DNA of 64,000 bases. Source: Chelonoidis abingdonii (lineage: Eukaryota > Chordata > Testudines > Testudinidae). A program made the translations under genes and the position numbers. Shown here piece by piece: positions 33,755-45,699 of this stretch; positions within the stretch are counted from its first letter, which is position 1, and every line of letters begins with the position of its first letter. The stretch covers positions 41,729,161-41,793,160 of the forward strand of contig NC_133769.1 in NCBI RefSeq assembly GCF_003597395.2, in the 5' to 3' direction. Under the pieces are notes generated by a model. That model saw only the letters and a program-made list of their open reading frames with translations, was not told the origin of the DNA and searched no databases.

Positions 33755-36700
33755 AGAAAATGGAGGGTTTCCATTACTCTACCACCTCCACACAGCCTAC
33801 TGGTTGACTCAAGTGGGAAGAATCTTTGCTACTCTATTCCTTCCTGAGCCTCTTGTTTTTTCCTAAGTGTCATCTTGTCCAGTGAATAACTCCTCTTCCA
33901 ATTCCAGCCTTTGGCGGCTGCATCTCATGGCTTTTCCAGATAGCATCAGCATGTAACTGACATGGTTTTTGCCCGTTTCACTGCTGCAGGTAGGGTTTCA
34001 CATAGCAGCAGTCAAATTGATAAGCTGTGTAATTTCATCTTGTTGCTCCTGGCTGTGAGCAGCAGCAAAGTGACTGGAGCTAGCTTCAGGCTCAGGAAGA
34101 GGGCATGTCTGTAGTCTACTCTACGTAGCATTAAGATTTGGAATGACTGTTCCCCACCCCCACTCCCCATAAAGACTAAGGATTTTTTTTTAATTTGTTT
34201 TAAATGAAAAAACTGATTCTCCAGAAGTCGATGATCTAGATTTCCCACTTGCCCAAGACAAGAGATTTTTCAAGCCCAGATAATAAATTCTTTTTAAAAA
34301 TAGTCACAACTACTTAAAATATGAAATTGCTGGTAATGACATGAGAAAACCCTGCCTTCACGTATAAAGCTCATTGTCTGACTGATTCAACAAACAAAAT
34401 GAGATGTCAGCCTAATAATTTGCATGCAGAGACCCAGAATGTTTTTCCAGTTCAGTTATTTCATAAGTGTTGCTGGCTGTCCCATCACTGAGAACAGGGA
34501 GATTTGGAAATACTCATGTATGAACATAATTCTCCCCCTCCCCCCAGTGAGTTTTGCAAGTGGGAAGGGTGCTAGCCCTCATATAGGACCTGAAGGCAAA
34601 GAGAAAGAGGAAGGAAAGACCACTCAGCATCAGATGACACCTGAAGATACCATATTTACTCAGTACACTATAAGATGCATCTAAGACTGGTGTATGCACA
34701 GTAAGAAAAGCCAGGAGAAGTCCTTATGGAATTTTTCTCAGAAGTAGTTAATACACATGCTGAACATATTTAGCATGTGTTTGTTTTTGTGCCTCTGTCC
34801 CTTGTGGTTCTTTTCATACTCAAAGCTATGAAATTCTCCTCAACTAGTTATTTGCTGGTTTTGTTTTTAAACCACTGCCTGGCAGCCCCGCCACCGAGAC
34901 TTCTTGCTGCACCTTCCTGTCACATCCCACCCTGAATCCAGGAGGCAGGAATAGGTATGCGGCTCCAAGCAGCACCAGTGGCCAGGGATAGGGGAGAATG
35001 GGTATGGAGCCACTTTCTGCTTAGGGATAGCCTGTACATGGAGTTTTTCAGAAGTAGCTGTTTATGTTTTAGCTGAATATGTTTATGACAAGCACTTCAT
35101 CAGGCCAGGAATTCTCCAAACTCTAGTCAAGTATCTGCACGTGCCCAGGGTTAACTAGGTATCTCCAAAAACATGAGTAGTCTGATAACTACACAGGTCA
35201 GATTGAGAAGTGCTGCACCTTCTCTACAGCCAGCCTCATTTCTAATTACTTATGAAACATCAGGGATGGGGCAAGGAGGGCAGTGTAGGAGAGAGGGCTG
35301 AGAGAGGAAGAAGCGGAGTTTCCTTGTCTCCGCTTTCACCTTGTACACTCATACGCATTTTACAAAAGAAGGATTAGGTCAGTTCAGGGTCATTGTTGAG
35401 GCAGCATGAAGCAAATGCTGCCTTCTTCCACTCCAGATGCTGAGCATGCCAACTGTGCAGCACTTTTGGAGCATGAAATCAAGATCAGAATCCAATCCAG
35501 ATGCCTTACATGACAATTTATACAAGCAAGCTGGCTCATCATCCTGACCATTTTCATTCTCTATCTCAAAGATAAATAGACCATGTTATGCACCGACCAT
35601 TGGCCAATTTATTTTTTAGATTCAAAGAGCATGAGTTATAAGCAAAAAAACCACATCAGTACTGGCATTTAAAAAGCCTCTTAATGGCTAGTTTCTTTAA
35701 AGTCTGTGCAGAAAATGTAATCCTTCTGTACAACATAGCCTAATATGCCAAGTTCCAACTAGCCTATAGAAAACAGGGGGTAAGAGTTCATAATCAACAT
35801 GGTGACAGACTTCTAACAATAGTGGTACTATCAAGCATGATAAATACCGGTTGATGTTTTGTTTTATTTTTTAACTCATCCAAAGGCTTGTTGGTCCCTG
35901 GATTAGCTCATCTTTTCATTCCTGTGGGATTGTCGTATGCTTCTTTTTATTCTTTATCTAGTATTTGGCAGGAGCTATGAGTCAACATTTAAAGAAAACC
36001 CCAGTTGTTTTCATAGAGACTTAAGTCCTCATTTTTGAAATGCAAGTTTTTCCTGTCCCAGCTGCTAAACCCTCAGACATATTTTCAGTTCTAAAGCAAC
36101 AGTGGATGAGAAAATTCCATGATAGAATACAAAATAAGGACATTTCTCTACCATTATTAAGATGCACTGCCATGTCACCGCAGGTGGCTTAAAAGAAATA
36201 TAATACCTCAAGAATAAGCTGCCATGGCATCTCTTTCATTTCTGTACTAAATCCGTCAGATTTCTTATGCATATTATGAGTCTTTGTAAACAAAACCATA
36301 AAGTGGGGCAATCTGTGATGAGATTTGATTTAATTTATTCTCTATTACCATCTTTTAACATTAGCACAAATGTCAAAGTTACACAGCACAATGCAAGGGG
36401 ATAAAAGCTAAAAATTGATACAAGTACAGTAAAGACTCTTTATGGGCAACTGTAAAACCATTCTTTCAGTTTCACTTTAGTTCCTAAAGATACCACTGTA
36501 GCGTGAAGGAATCCATCTTTGTACGGTACAGCCAAATCTCTGATCCCAGAAATCAGAGCAAAGATGATTTCTGTGAACTAACCACCACCTGTATAACTGT
36601 GTAACTGAAAGCTGAAGACAATTTATACGTGTCTGAATGACACTTTAAAGTCTGAACGACTTTAAAATGTGGGCAGGGAAGAGAGTCAAAGTGGTTGGTG

Positions 36701-38262
36701 TCTCCTAAGCAGATTATATGAATCACTGAACCAATTATGGGTGGTAGAGCCTGGTTCAACAGGAATGGAGAGGAGGCCTATTGGCCTGGCCAACTGAGCT
36801 CTTAGGATCAGTGCTCCCTCTGCCCTCCCCCACCCAGGCCATCTGCTCTGCTTCCCTCACACTAGTGCCCCACTTTCCTCATCTTCCCTGAGTGTACTAA
36901 ACTTCACCAGGGCAGTGGTTACAAGAGCCCCTCTTCACAGGCCACAACTGCTGCTGTGGGTACTGTTGATGACCATGCCTCCTGTGGATGACATAAAGGA
37001 GCTTCTAGCAGGATTGAGGTTTATGCTGGCGGGGGAAGGCAGGCCAAAATAGGACCAAAAATGGCCCATTATTCTTCGTGATCTTCATTTTTCTAAAAAG
37101 TGAAGTTGATTGTCACAACTGCAAGTCAGTAAAATCAAATAATGGCATTCTTACATCCTGAAAGGGACACCATCTACTTTAAAAACAGTTACTGAGTCAA
37201 ATCATTTTCAGCCTGAAGTAATAACCAAGATAATTGAAAGAGTAGGAAGAAAAATCTTTCATCTTCTTGAGCTGGTGCATTTGCCAACACTCTGTGAATA
37301 GCCCATTTCTCTGCAATGTAATTTCCCCTATTTGTGTGGGTCTTTCATATGGCCACAGAGGAGAAAACACATTCTTCTTTTAAACAGGAAATCACAACTC
37401 TGAAAACTACAAAAATGGTCAGGTGTGATATCTGAGAGAGAATGTGGTTGGGAGTGTCCGGACTCTACATTGCTATACACTGGTAGGGGTTTTAAAGTTC
37501 AATTACATCTTTCAATTTTCTGGATTTCAATTTTTATTTTAACTGCAAGTCCATCTCCTCCCCCTACACACACACACACACACACAATAAAACGTGTGTG
37601 TTTACAATCTTAAATCCGGTTTAATGAAGTTTGTCTGGGAATAACTTCTAGTACAATTGATTTTATTGACCTCGCTAATGTTATTGGGCCCTTGAGTATA
37701 GACTTAAAGCTGCCTTATTATTTGTAATGTATGAATATGTAGCAGATAAGGATCAATATACTGTTGCATACCAGATTTCAGGTTTTCCTCATATGCTCTG
37801 AGTAGAGGTTTTAGCAATTTTGCTGAACAAAGGTAGGGACATATCTCTGCCTCCTGAGAGTCTCATGGACAGTATATTGGTTAACTAAATTGGAAATAGG
37901 ATACAGTGAAATCTGTTAATGATCATCACTAATAAGTTTGTCTGGACATTGTACCAGGATGCCATATGGACACTCATTCCTCTTAACATCACAGCCTCTA
38001 TTATTAGCACCACCAACTAAATTACACTGGTGGAGAACTAAGAGCCCCCAATTTCCGTAGCGTAGACTGGACTTAAAATAGATTGAAAAAAAACTCCTCC
38101 TCCTCAAGGAAAAGGATCAGTCAAAAGAACCACCAAGTCTAGAAGAGAGAATAGAAGTATAGAAGACGACTAAAGAGTGGCTGAAGATTCACCAGGGATT
38201 TCTGTGGCTGCACAGATAAACCCTGTAACTTTTTGTCTTAATGTTACACAAATGAGAGTAAC
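33755..38262. other. Gene-free stretch
   Basis: About 4.5 kb with no supported gene and no clear element. It contains (CA)n at 37566-37586. Confidence 0.45.
37566..37586. repeat. (CA)n microsatellite
   Basis: An uninterrupted 21-bp AC/CA tract. Confidence 0.9.
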
Positions 38263-38265
38263 TCA

Positions 38266-38730
38266 GGGCTTGCCTATGCTGGCACTTTACAGCTCTGCAA
38301 CTTTCTCAGTGTGAAAAACACACCCCTGAGTGCAGCAAGTTTCAGAGCGGTAAAGCATCAGTGTAGATAGTGCATCAATGCTGGGAGCTGCACTCGTAGT
38401 GCTGGTAGCTATGCCCCTCATAGAGGTGGGTTTTCTAGAGCTCTCCCAACACTCTTCTGTGACTACATAAGCCACGTTAAAGCGCTGCCGCTTTAAACTA
38501 GCCCTCAGCGATCCGCACCCTATAGCTATGTATTTATACTGATCAAATCCCCAGTATAGACAGTGCTATGTCAGCGGGAGAGCTTCTCCTGCCAACATAG
38601 CTACCGCCTCTTAGGGAGGTGGATTACTATGCCAACGGGAGAGCTCTCTCCTGTTGGCATCAGTGTCTTCATTAAAGCAGTACAGTGGTGCAGCTTAACC
38701 GACGCAGGATTTTAAATGTAGACTTGCCCT
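38266..38730. mobile_element. Two fused Harbinger-like MITEs
   Basis: The left end GGGCTTGCCTATGCTGGC belongs to the GGCTTGGCTACACT type, while the right end is the inverse of GGGCAAGTCTAC, the GTAGACC type. The left part carries the CTGCAACTTTCTCAGTGTGA and CTTTAAAGC-like modules and the right part the AGTATAGACAGTGCTATGTC and GGAGAGCTCTCTCC modules. The junction lies near 38510. A nested or adjacent insertion of two MITE families is the simplest reading. Confidence 0.65.
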
Positions 38731-38798
38731 AAGCTTAAATGGGTCATTGGGGGGTGGGGGGAGGAAGAACTGGCTGAAGCAGACCCCATATCAACAGA

Positions 38799-39224
38799 AA
38801 GAACAGGAGTACTTGTGGCACCTTAGGCCTTGGCTACACTGGTGCTTTACAGCGCTGCAACTGTCTCGTTCAGGGGCGTGAAAAACACACACCCCTGAGC
38901 GCTGCAAGATACAGCGCTGTAAAGCACCAGTGTAAACAGTGCCGCAGCGCTGGGAGCACAGCTTCCAGCGCTGGCGCTGCGACTACACTCACACTTCAAA
39001 GCGCTCCCGCAGCAGTGCTCCCGCAGCAGCGCTTTGAAGTTTCAAGTGTAGCCAAGCCCTTAGAGGGTAACAAATTTATTTGAGCATAAGCTTTCAGGGG
39101 CTATGAAGTGGGGGGGCTGTGGCCCCCAAAAGCTTATGCTCAAATAAATTTGTTACTCTCTAAGGTGCCACAAGTACTCCTGTTCTTTTTGCGGATTCAG
39201 AATAGCAGCCCTGTTAGTCTGTAA
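38799..39224. mobile_element. Penelope-like insertion with inverted ends and 12-bp TSD
   Basis: The same 12-mer, CATATCAACAGA, lies at 38787-38798 and 39225-39236. Between them the left side (AAGAACAGGAGTACTTGTGG, then TAACAAATTTATTTGAGCAT) is the reverse complement of the right side (ATGCTCAAATAAATTTGTTA, CTAAGGTGCCACAAGTACTC). The palindrome centres near 39118 in a GGGGGGGCTGTGGCCCCC spacer. The right side runs on through a tail (GCGGATTCAGAATAGCAGCC, CTGTTAGTCTG) that the left side lacks. This arrangement of inverted termini plus a one-sided tail is typical of Penelope-like elements. A Harbinger MITE interrupts the left arm. No coding region remains. Confidence 0.85.
38826..39059. mobile_element. 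Harbinger MITE with TTA TSD, nested in Penelope-like copy
   Basis: Ends GGCCTTGGCTACACT (left) and the inverse of GGGCTTGGCTACACTTG (right), flanked by TTA on both sides (38823-38825 and 39060-39062). The interior repeats AGCGCTG many times in both orientations. Removing it restores continuity of the Penelope arm (ggcacc|tta|gagggt), so the MITE is the later insertion. Confidence 0.92.
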
Positions 39225-39239
39225 CATATCAACAGAGAA

Positions 39240-39870
39240 TCCAAGAATGATGAATCCAATCACCAGGACATTGACACCTAACAACAAATGACCCAGCAGA
39301 AGATGGATTTCTCCACCTCTGAGCAGGGAAGCTGAGCACAATCCCCCAGCTCAAAAGCAAAGGGCTGGAAGGTGGAAAGATATGAGCTGGCTGCTGGAAG
39401 GAATCAGGGCTCTAAACAATGGACCAAAGAGGTCAGACAGAAACAGAGAACTTGAACAACAGGGTTAACTACAGCTTGGCTGGGCTCTGCGCTAACCAGA
39501 ACAGACTATATTTTCACCTGCCTTCTATGCTAACCTCAAGACTTCCTATATTGTGTTCCAGTTGACTACTGAACTCTACTCCTTTGATATTTTTCAAGTG
39601 TAACTGCAAATGCTTGGTGAAACGCATCATCTCTAAGGAGTGCACAAGTCTCTATCATGAGTCTATTTCAGCTGGACTTCCTGAACGAAGATAATGGTGT
39701 GAAGCAGGAATGCTGGAGTCCCACAGGTATGATCTAAGGAGGAAGTGGGATGGGTGACCTACCCTGTGCAGGAGCACTGAGACCCACTGAGGGTCTGAAG
39801 GGGTTCTTCCTAAAGACTGTTCCCAAGCTCGGAGCGTAGCACCGACCTTGTGATCCAGGACACGCTCACC
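39240..39870 (+). mobile_element. Possible old LTR-derived repeat, low confidence
   Basis: The run AGCACAATCCCCCAGCTCAA, CTGGGCTCTGCGCTAACCAG, TTCCAGTTGACTACTGAACT, then GGGGTTCTTCCTAAAGACTG resembles a repeat I associate with turtle LTR elements. No ends, TSD or coding region were identified, so the call rests on remembered similarity. Confidence 0.3.
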
Positions 39871-40011
39871 CCTCCATGCCCCCCAGGTCCAGCTCTTGGT
39901 CCCTCTGCATTTCAAATCTGGTAGCTTCTTCCTCAGTGCTATTTGGGGCAGAGGGGAAACACTGACAACACCCTTTTGGCCAACATTTTTCCAAACAACA
40001 AGACTTCAATC

Positions 40012-40247
40012 TGGTCAGGTCTAAACTACCACTTACTTTGGTATAACTTACAGTGCTCAGGAGTGTGAATAAGCTCCCCCCTACCCCGAGTGACATAAAT
40101 TGCACTGACCTAAGTACCAGTGCGGACAGTGCTATGTCAGTGCGAGGGCTGCTACCGCTTCTTGAGGAGGTGGAATTATTATAGAGTCTTCACCAGACGC
40201 ACCAAATGCAGCTGCGCCAACGTAGCATTTTTAGTTTAGACCCACCC
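40012..40247. mobile_element. Harbinger-like MITE
   Basis: The left end GGTCAGGTCTAAACTACC and the right end AGTTTAGACCCACCC are inverted. The interior carries the ACAGTGCTATGTCAGTGCGA and TCTTGAGGAGGTGGAATTAT modules shared with the MITEs at 38.5 and 58.8 kb. No clear TSD. Confidence 0.72.
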
Positions 40248-40249
40248 AT

Positions 40250-43200
40250 CCAATTTCCAAAGCAAGAAAGGGGACACGTGTTTTCTATTTTTGTTCCTTC
40301 ACGCGAAGTTAAAGGCCACACATATTTGTCAACATCAACTCTCCACATGAAACATCCAAAAAGTTAAAGAGTGCTAAACAGGACTTATGAAGTTGGATTT
40401 TAAGTTTATTTTAAATAAATCTGTCAGTTGTTACCATGCTTCATCAGAACGTAGCATATTATATTATTAGCCAGAAATGAAGCAAATGACAGTCTTAAAT
40501 AGTCCAAAAACTCTTTAAAAGCAATTAAGTTAACAGTACACAAAGATAAAGAAACAGGGCTGACCTGTGGTCAAACCACCCCCTTGGGAAGCCATAGACT
40601 GTTTCCTCACTTACAGAATTCTCATTGCTTAGCAAGTGCATGCAAAGACAGGCTGTCCAGATTCAGCAGTGCACACAATGAAAATTCAGATGTGGAAGGA
40701 TCAGGGAAGCATAACCAAAAAAAGACAGCTTTCTGTCAGAGGCTGACTGTTTGGTCCCCTGTGAGGTCTCTCCTGGAAAAAGCTGTGGCAGGGAGCTGAA
40801 GGCAGGCACCAGCATGACATCAGATTAATACAAACATGAGCAGTAAAGTAGAGAGATGCTAAGAGAAAGAAGTGGATTTACTAAAGGTTGTGAAACCCAG
40901 ACGTAACAGGAAAATGGAAGGTCTTGGGGCAAATCCCAGAGTACACAGATTGTAACAGGGACCGCCTTCTTGTGCGTTTGTACGGTGCCTAGCACAATGG
41001 GATCTCCTCCTGATTTTTCTTGTTTTTCCCATCTCATGATCCATGTTTTCATTAGCCCCTTACTTTCCCTCCACAAACTCCATTGCAAGATGAAGGTTGG
41101 TGTTGTGGGTAAGGAGATCTGGGTTCTATTACCAAATCTACAACAGATTTCTTGTGTGACCTAGTGCAAAAAAAAACAAAAAACAAAAAACAAAAAAACA
41201 CCGCCCTCCAAAAAACAAACCATTCTTCTCACTTCATTTCTACATCTCTAAAACAAGGGGCTGATAATACTTCTCTACCCTACACCAGCATTGCAAGAAT
41301 ATACACACAGCGCTCAGCTATTCTGGTGATAGAGACTCTATAAGAATCTACACAGGCAGAACTCTGCATTCATTTAGTGACATACATTTCCCTTCCTTCC
41401 CAGAAATCAAACACCTAATCCCTCAATGGTCTGTCTACTTTTGAGGATCCAAAAGCAGGGCCTTTCTCTAACGCCTTCCACACTTCAGGAACATTTACAG
41501 AGAGGTGGAAAAAGAGGAGAGAGAGAGAGAGAGAGAGAGTCTCTCTTCTCTCCTTCAGGGAGAAGCCAGCAGCTTTCTTGCAGGGCCTTACTGCCACTGA
41601 ATTAAGACTGTGCTGAAATCACTAATCCTTCTAGAACATGTGAAATTCTAGATGCAAGAGGATGAGGGGAGTCAAGCTGAGAAACTGCTGGAAGTTCAGA
41701 AAGATCACATGTAGGAGACAGCGAAAGGATTAAAATAAGTGCTTTCTAGCAGGATATATGAGCCAGTGATGGGATAAAGGAGAAGCTGCCATGTAGCATC
41801 ACCTCACCCAATTCCTTCCTTCAAAAGGGGATAGGAAGAGGATTTTTTACTGAACTTTTGTGCTGTGGTGGGAACTGCTGTTTAATTCTTACTTCACCTA
41901 AGTATGCTGCACATCAGCGATAAGAGCAGGACTTGTTACTGAAACTTCTAACAGGATTAGAGCTCTAGCTGGTCTCAATTTTTCTTTTACAGTTCCAGGT
42001 TTTAAGGCTTTCGCAATACAATATCATGAATAATGGCTGCTAAGCACCGCCCAGAAGCAAGGCTTCTCTAGATGTTGCACACCACCAGTCAGCACCTCCA
42101 TCCCTTTTCGAAGTACAATTAATTCTCACAATAACCTTGAGAGGCAGAGAAGTGAAGAATCTGCCTCATCTTCTAAATGAGAAAACTCAAACCAGAGAGA
42201 TCAAGTGCTATGACTAAGGCTGCGCACTGAGTCAGCAGGAGGATCGAACTCAGAGGTGTTCTTCACTCTGAGGTTTAGCCATGCTGCTCATCTGTATAAT
42301 GCACAGCAAGTGCTTCCCTATGTTGCTGGGATCATGAAGCACAGGATTCTTATTAGCTATTATGCAAGTTACAAATATAAACAGAAGTTAGCCATTAACC
42401 ATATCAGTGTGCTCTGAAAAGCTGGAAGGAATTCATCTCACTAAGGGTATTAATGTTTCCTTGAGCATGAAGGACAACATACAAATACTTATTTCCTAAA
42501 ACTCACTTTTGGTGAAATATGTTTCTTCTTTTCCGCAGTAGGCTTTGAAAAAAATCAGGTTCCTTTAATATTGAAAGTGATTTTGCTTGGCAACATACAG
42601 CATTTGCATGGAGATGGCAAGTGCTAATTAACTTTGAAGCTCCTTGTTTGCATACGGTTGTGCCTCCTACTTGCTGATTGTACTTGCATAAGTAATAGAG
42701 TATACTTGTTCTCCCTTATTGCTCTGCTCTAATTTTTTTTCTCATTAAAAGAATGGGATGTTACCTGAGACGACAGGCTCTTTCATACATTAGCCACAAC
42801 AACTTTTACCTTAAGAAGTCTGTGGTACAATCAGACTGAGTGGTTTAGATCTGAATTATAGCAGTAGTTTAGAAAGGTTGAAAGAGAGAGAGAGAGAGAG
42901 AGAGAGATTGCAATCACCTGCACTAGATTTAAAACAAAGGAAGATGTGGCAATTGCCTGTTTAAAAAGTGACAGGAAAAACTATTGCTTCTTTAAGGAAC
43001 TGGGGAGGGATTAGACTAGAGTGAAATAAAATGCTTCAATAAAACCCTGCTGGAGAATGCAAACCAACCCATAAAGGAACTTTGTTAGCTGAAAGCTGAG
43101 ATTAGAGCAAGGGAAAGCAGCTTCCTTCTTCGCAGCTGTGAGGCAGCACTGCTTCCCCCTCCTTTCAGTCTTCTTTAACCTCTTGGTAGAGAGAGCTGAC

Positions 43201-43540
43201 TGCCAAGCACTTAAACTAGGACTATCTGGGTGTGGCTGGAGGGGGGGTAGAGAGAGGTGCTTTGTGGTGCTACGATAACGTGGGAGTGTCTTGTAATTAT
43301 TTATTTCTGGGGAGGGAAAGATCAGCTCACAGAAAGAAGCTGGACCCTGCACTGAACAACAGCTGCTGCTACCTCATAACAATCAACGTGAACAGTCTTT
43401 ATGTGCTTGCTGGAATCGCTCCACCGGCTATCAGGAAAGCAGGCACAAGCAAAACGGAACCATTATGACAGGCTGAAGATACCAGTCATCTGCTACATGT
43501 CCACACCGCAGCAGTTAGCTGCCTGAAATAGCAGAAAAGC
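40250..43540. other. Gene-free stretch
   Basis: No supported gene. Simple tracts are an A-rich (AAAAAAC)n run at 41168-41200, (GA)n at 41517-41539 immediately followed by TCTCTCTTCTCTCC, and (GA)n at 42883-42907. The plus-strand frame at 43232-43468 has no recognised domain. Confidence 0.45.
42595..42660. promoter_or_regulatory. Candidate conserved non-coding regulatory block
   Basis: Within about 65 bp lie an octamer ATTTGCAT (42602-42609), a homeodomain-type CTAATTAA core (42624-42631), a CTTTGAA TCF/LEF-like site next to it and TTGTTTGCAT (42645-42654), an Oct/forkhead-type site. This density outside any recognised transposon is typical of vertebrate enhancers. No conservation data are available here, so this is only a candidate. 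Confidence 0.25.
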
Positions 43541-43637
43541 TACCTAGCGGCAACAGAACTAATTACAAAAAAAAAGATTACCAACAGCTACATGACTGGA
43601 AATCTGGCGCACATGGCTCAAAATACTTAATGTCAAA

Positions 43638-44006
43638 ATGTACATCAATGTTGCTGAACGGCTTCCTGCAGGTACAGACAAGGATTTGGTCAACCTGGAG
43701 GTTTTTAAGTTGCCTCTGAACAAAAAGTTGGCTGGTCAAATGTCAGTATACAGACATGGGGCTAGTCCAGACACTTGTGGCTGTGGTGAAACACAAACCA
43801 CAGAACACCTCTTGGTCTGCCAGCTCTTGGAGGAACCGCGCGCCATGGAAAAATCTCCAGGGCTACAGACCAGGCCACATCATCTGCCCAACATTGCAAA
43901 AACTATGATTGTGATTGAAGGACACAAGATGATCATGTTATTTCAAAAGGCAGCAGGGCCGGTTCAATTTTTTGTTTCAAACTCCCCTCTTCTTCCTCCA
44001 AGTTAA
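43638..44006 (+). pseudogene. LINE reverse-transcriptase C-terminal relic with zinc-knuckle-like motif
   Basis: A 122-codon frame. Residues about 40-65 read YRHGASPDTCGCGETQTTEH followed by LLVCQLLEE, giving a C-x-C-x7-H-x3-C pattern. Such a motif, preceded by a basic segment (here LNKKLAG), closes many non-LTR retrotransposon polyproteins. No RT catalytic core is recognisable upstream, so this is a 3' fragment. The clade is not determined. The starting ATG is just the first in the frame. Confidence 0.6.
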
Positions 44007-44639
44007 ACAGTATGAATCACAAACGGCAGTGGAAGAGAAGCAAAAAACTGAATAGGTATATTGATTTCTGAGAACAAAATATTACTAATATAAACACCAT
44101 CACTCAGCTCTACTGGCTGGCTGAAGATAGCACATAGGTAAAAAGCATCTAGCAAGATTGAAACAAAGCTGAAAGCAAGATGGAAGCACTTCAAACAACT
44201 TTATAAATATCCTTCAATACTGAGGACATCTAGCCTCAGATTAAAACTCTGTCAATCCACAGCCATAGGATTCCTTTTAGACTATACAACAATTGGACGT
44301 GCAAACAGCAATAGCCTTAACAAACCCTTTTTGACACAGACCCGGTAACATTATATTACATCTAGATTGTGTTATTGCAAGATTTCTAAATGAAAAAGCT
44401 GCAACTGGTACAATAATGTTGCTGTGAACAGATACTGGTATTCTGGTTTCTGTTCTGGCTTCCCCATAGGTCAGTTTTGTTTGAAGTCTGTCCTGACATT
44501 AAAAGCAGCAGAGAATCCTGTGGCACCTTATAGACGAACAGACGTTTTGGAGCGTGAGCTTTCGTGGGTGAATACCCACTTCGTCAGACGCAGGTAGTGG
44601 AAATTTCCAGGGGCAGGTATATATATGCTAGCAAGCAAG

Positions 44640-45690
44640 CTAGAGATAACGAGGTTCTAGCTGGGGCTGTAAGTATGGCATGGACCTGTTGTTTCTTTCT
44701 GCGTTTGTCTTCGCAGTGTAGAGCTCTGGTAGCCGTCTCGGCTCTGTTGATCGTTCTCTAATTCCTCGGCGGTATGTAGTTTGGAAATCTTGTGGAATTC
44801 TGTAGGTGTGGTCCTCTGCTGACGGTGTACGCAGATGTCTGTCGCTTGTGTAACTCATGCGGAGCATGGTCGGTTGAGTCCCCGGGATGAAACGGAGGCA
44901 AAGCTGAAGTCGTAGCGTCGGTAGGTTTGATATAAGGTGTTATGTGACCAGCACTATTTGCACCGGGTTTCTAGAAAGTGACCTCCGTAGATTGGTCCAG
45001 GCTGAGGTTGAGGGTGGAAGTGGTTAAATCAGGGAGGTGAATTGTTTCAGACCTCTTCCCATAGCCAATAGAAGATGTCATAATGTACGTAGCGTAACAG
45101 AAGGCAGATAGACGAACTGAGGAAGCGTTTCCAATCCGCCATAAAAATATGGTTATGGGGGCACTGCGGTGCCCACTAGAAATGCCTGATCTGGAATAAT
45201 TCATCAACCTTGAAATAGTTTGTGTGAGTAAAAGGCCACAGACTCACACCAGTTGTGCTGTGGCATCACAAGGATCACTGTTCCTAACAGCTTATTCCAT
45301 CTGTGTTGATTTGTGAGACCTCTACATCCATGCTGGCAGGATGGTTTTCCTGGGAGGTTGACCACTGCTTGTAGTTTTCCTCAAAAATCAGTGTTCACGG
45401 AGATAAAGCCGGGAATGCTGGGGGCATTAGGTCTGATAGAGATCCCCAATACCAGACACAGTCCCCAGTGAGAGTGCCAATTGCCCGAAATGATGGGCTC
45501 CAGATTCGCGGTTGTGATCTTGGTATAGATAGAATAACGTCGGGGCTCTAAGGGTATCTGATCTGTCTGGTAGTTAGTGGATCCTCTGAGTAATGTCCAT
45601 TCTTTATATTCCAGTGGGATCAGAAGTGCCTGTATAATTGGTACGAAGCAGCGGCCGAACAAATCACAATACCCTTAGAATAACCCTGTC
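44640..45690 (-). pseudogene. Penelope-like RT region, inverted copy
   Basis: Read on the minus strand this part matches the plus-strand sequence that begins at about 45700: CTCTCACTG(A)GGGACTG, TCCCGGCT...ATCTCCGTGA and CCTCCCAG(G)AAAACCATCCT occur on both in mirror order. The two therefore form a long imperfect palindrome centred near 45690. The 93-codon frame at 45662-45381 belongs to this copy. Frequent one- and two-base differences destroy longer frames. Confidence 0.7.
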
Positions 45691-45699
45691 GGGGCTCAT

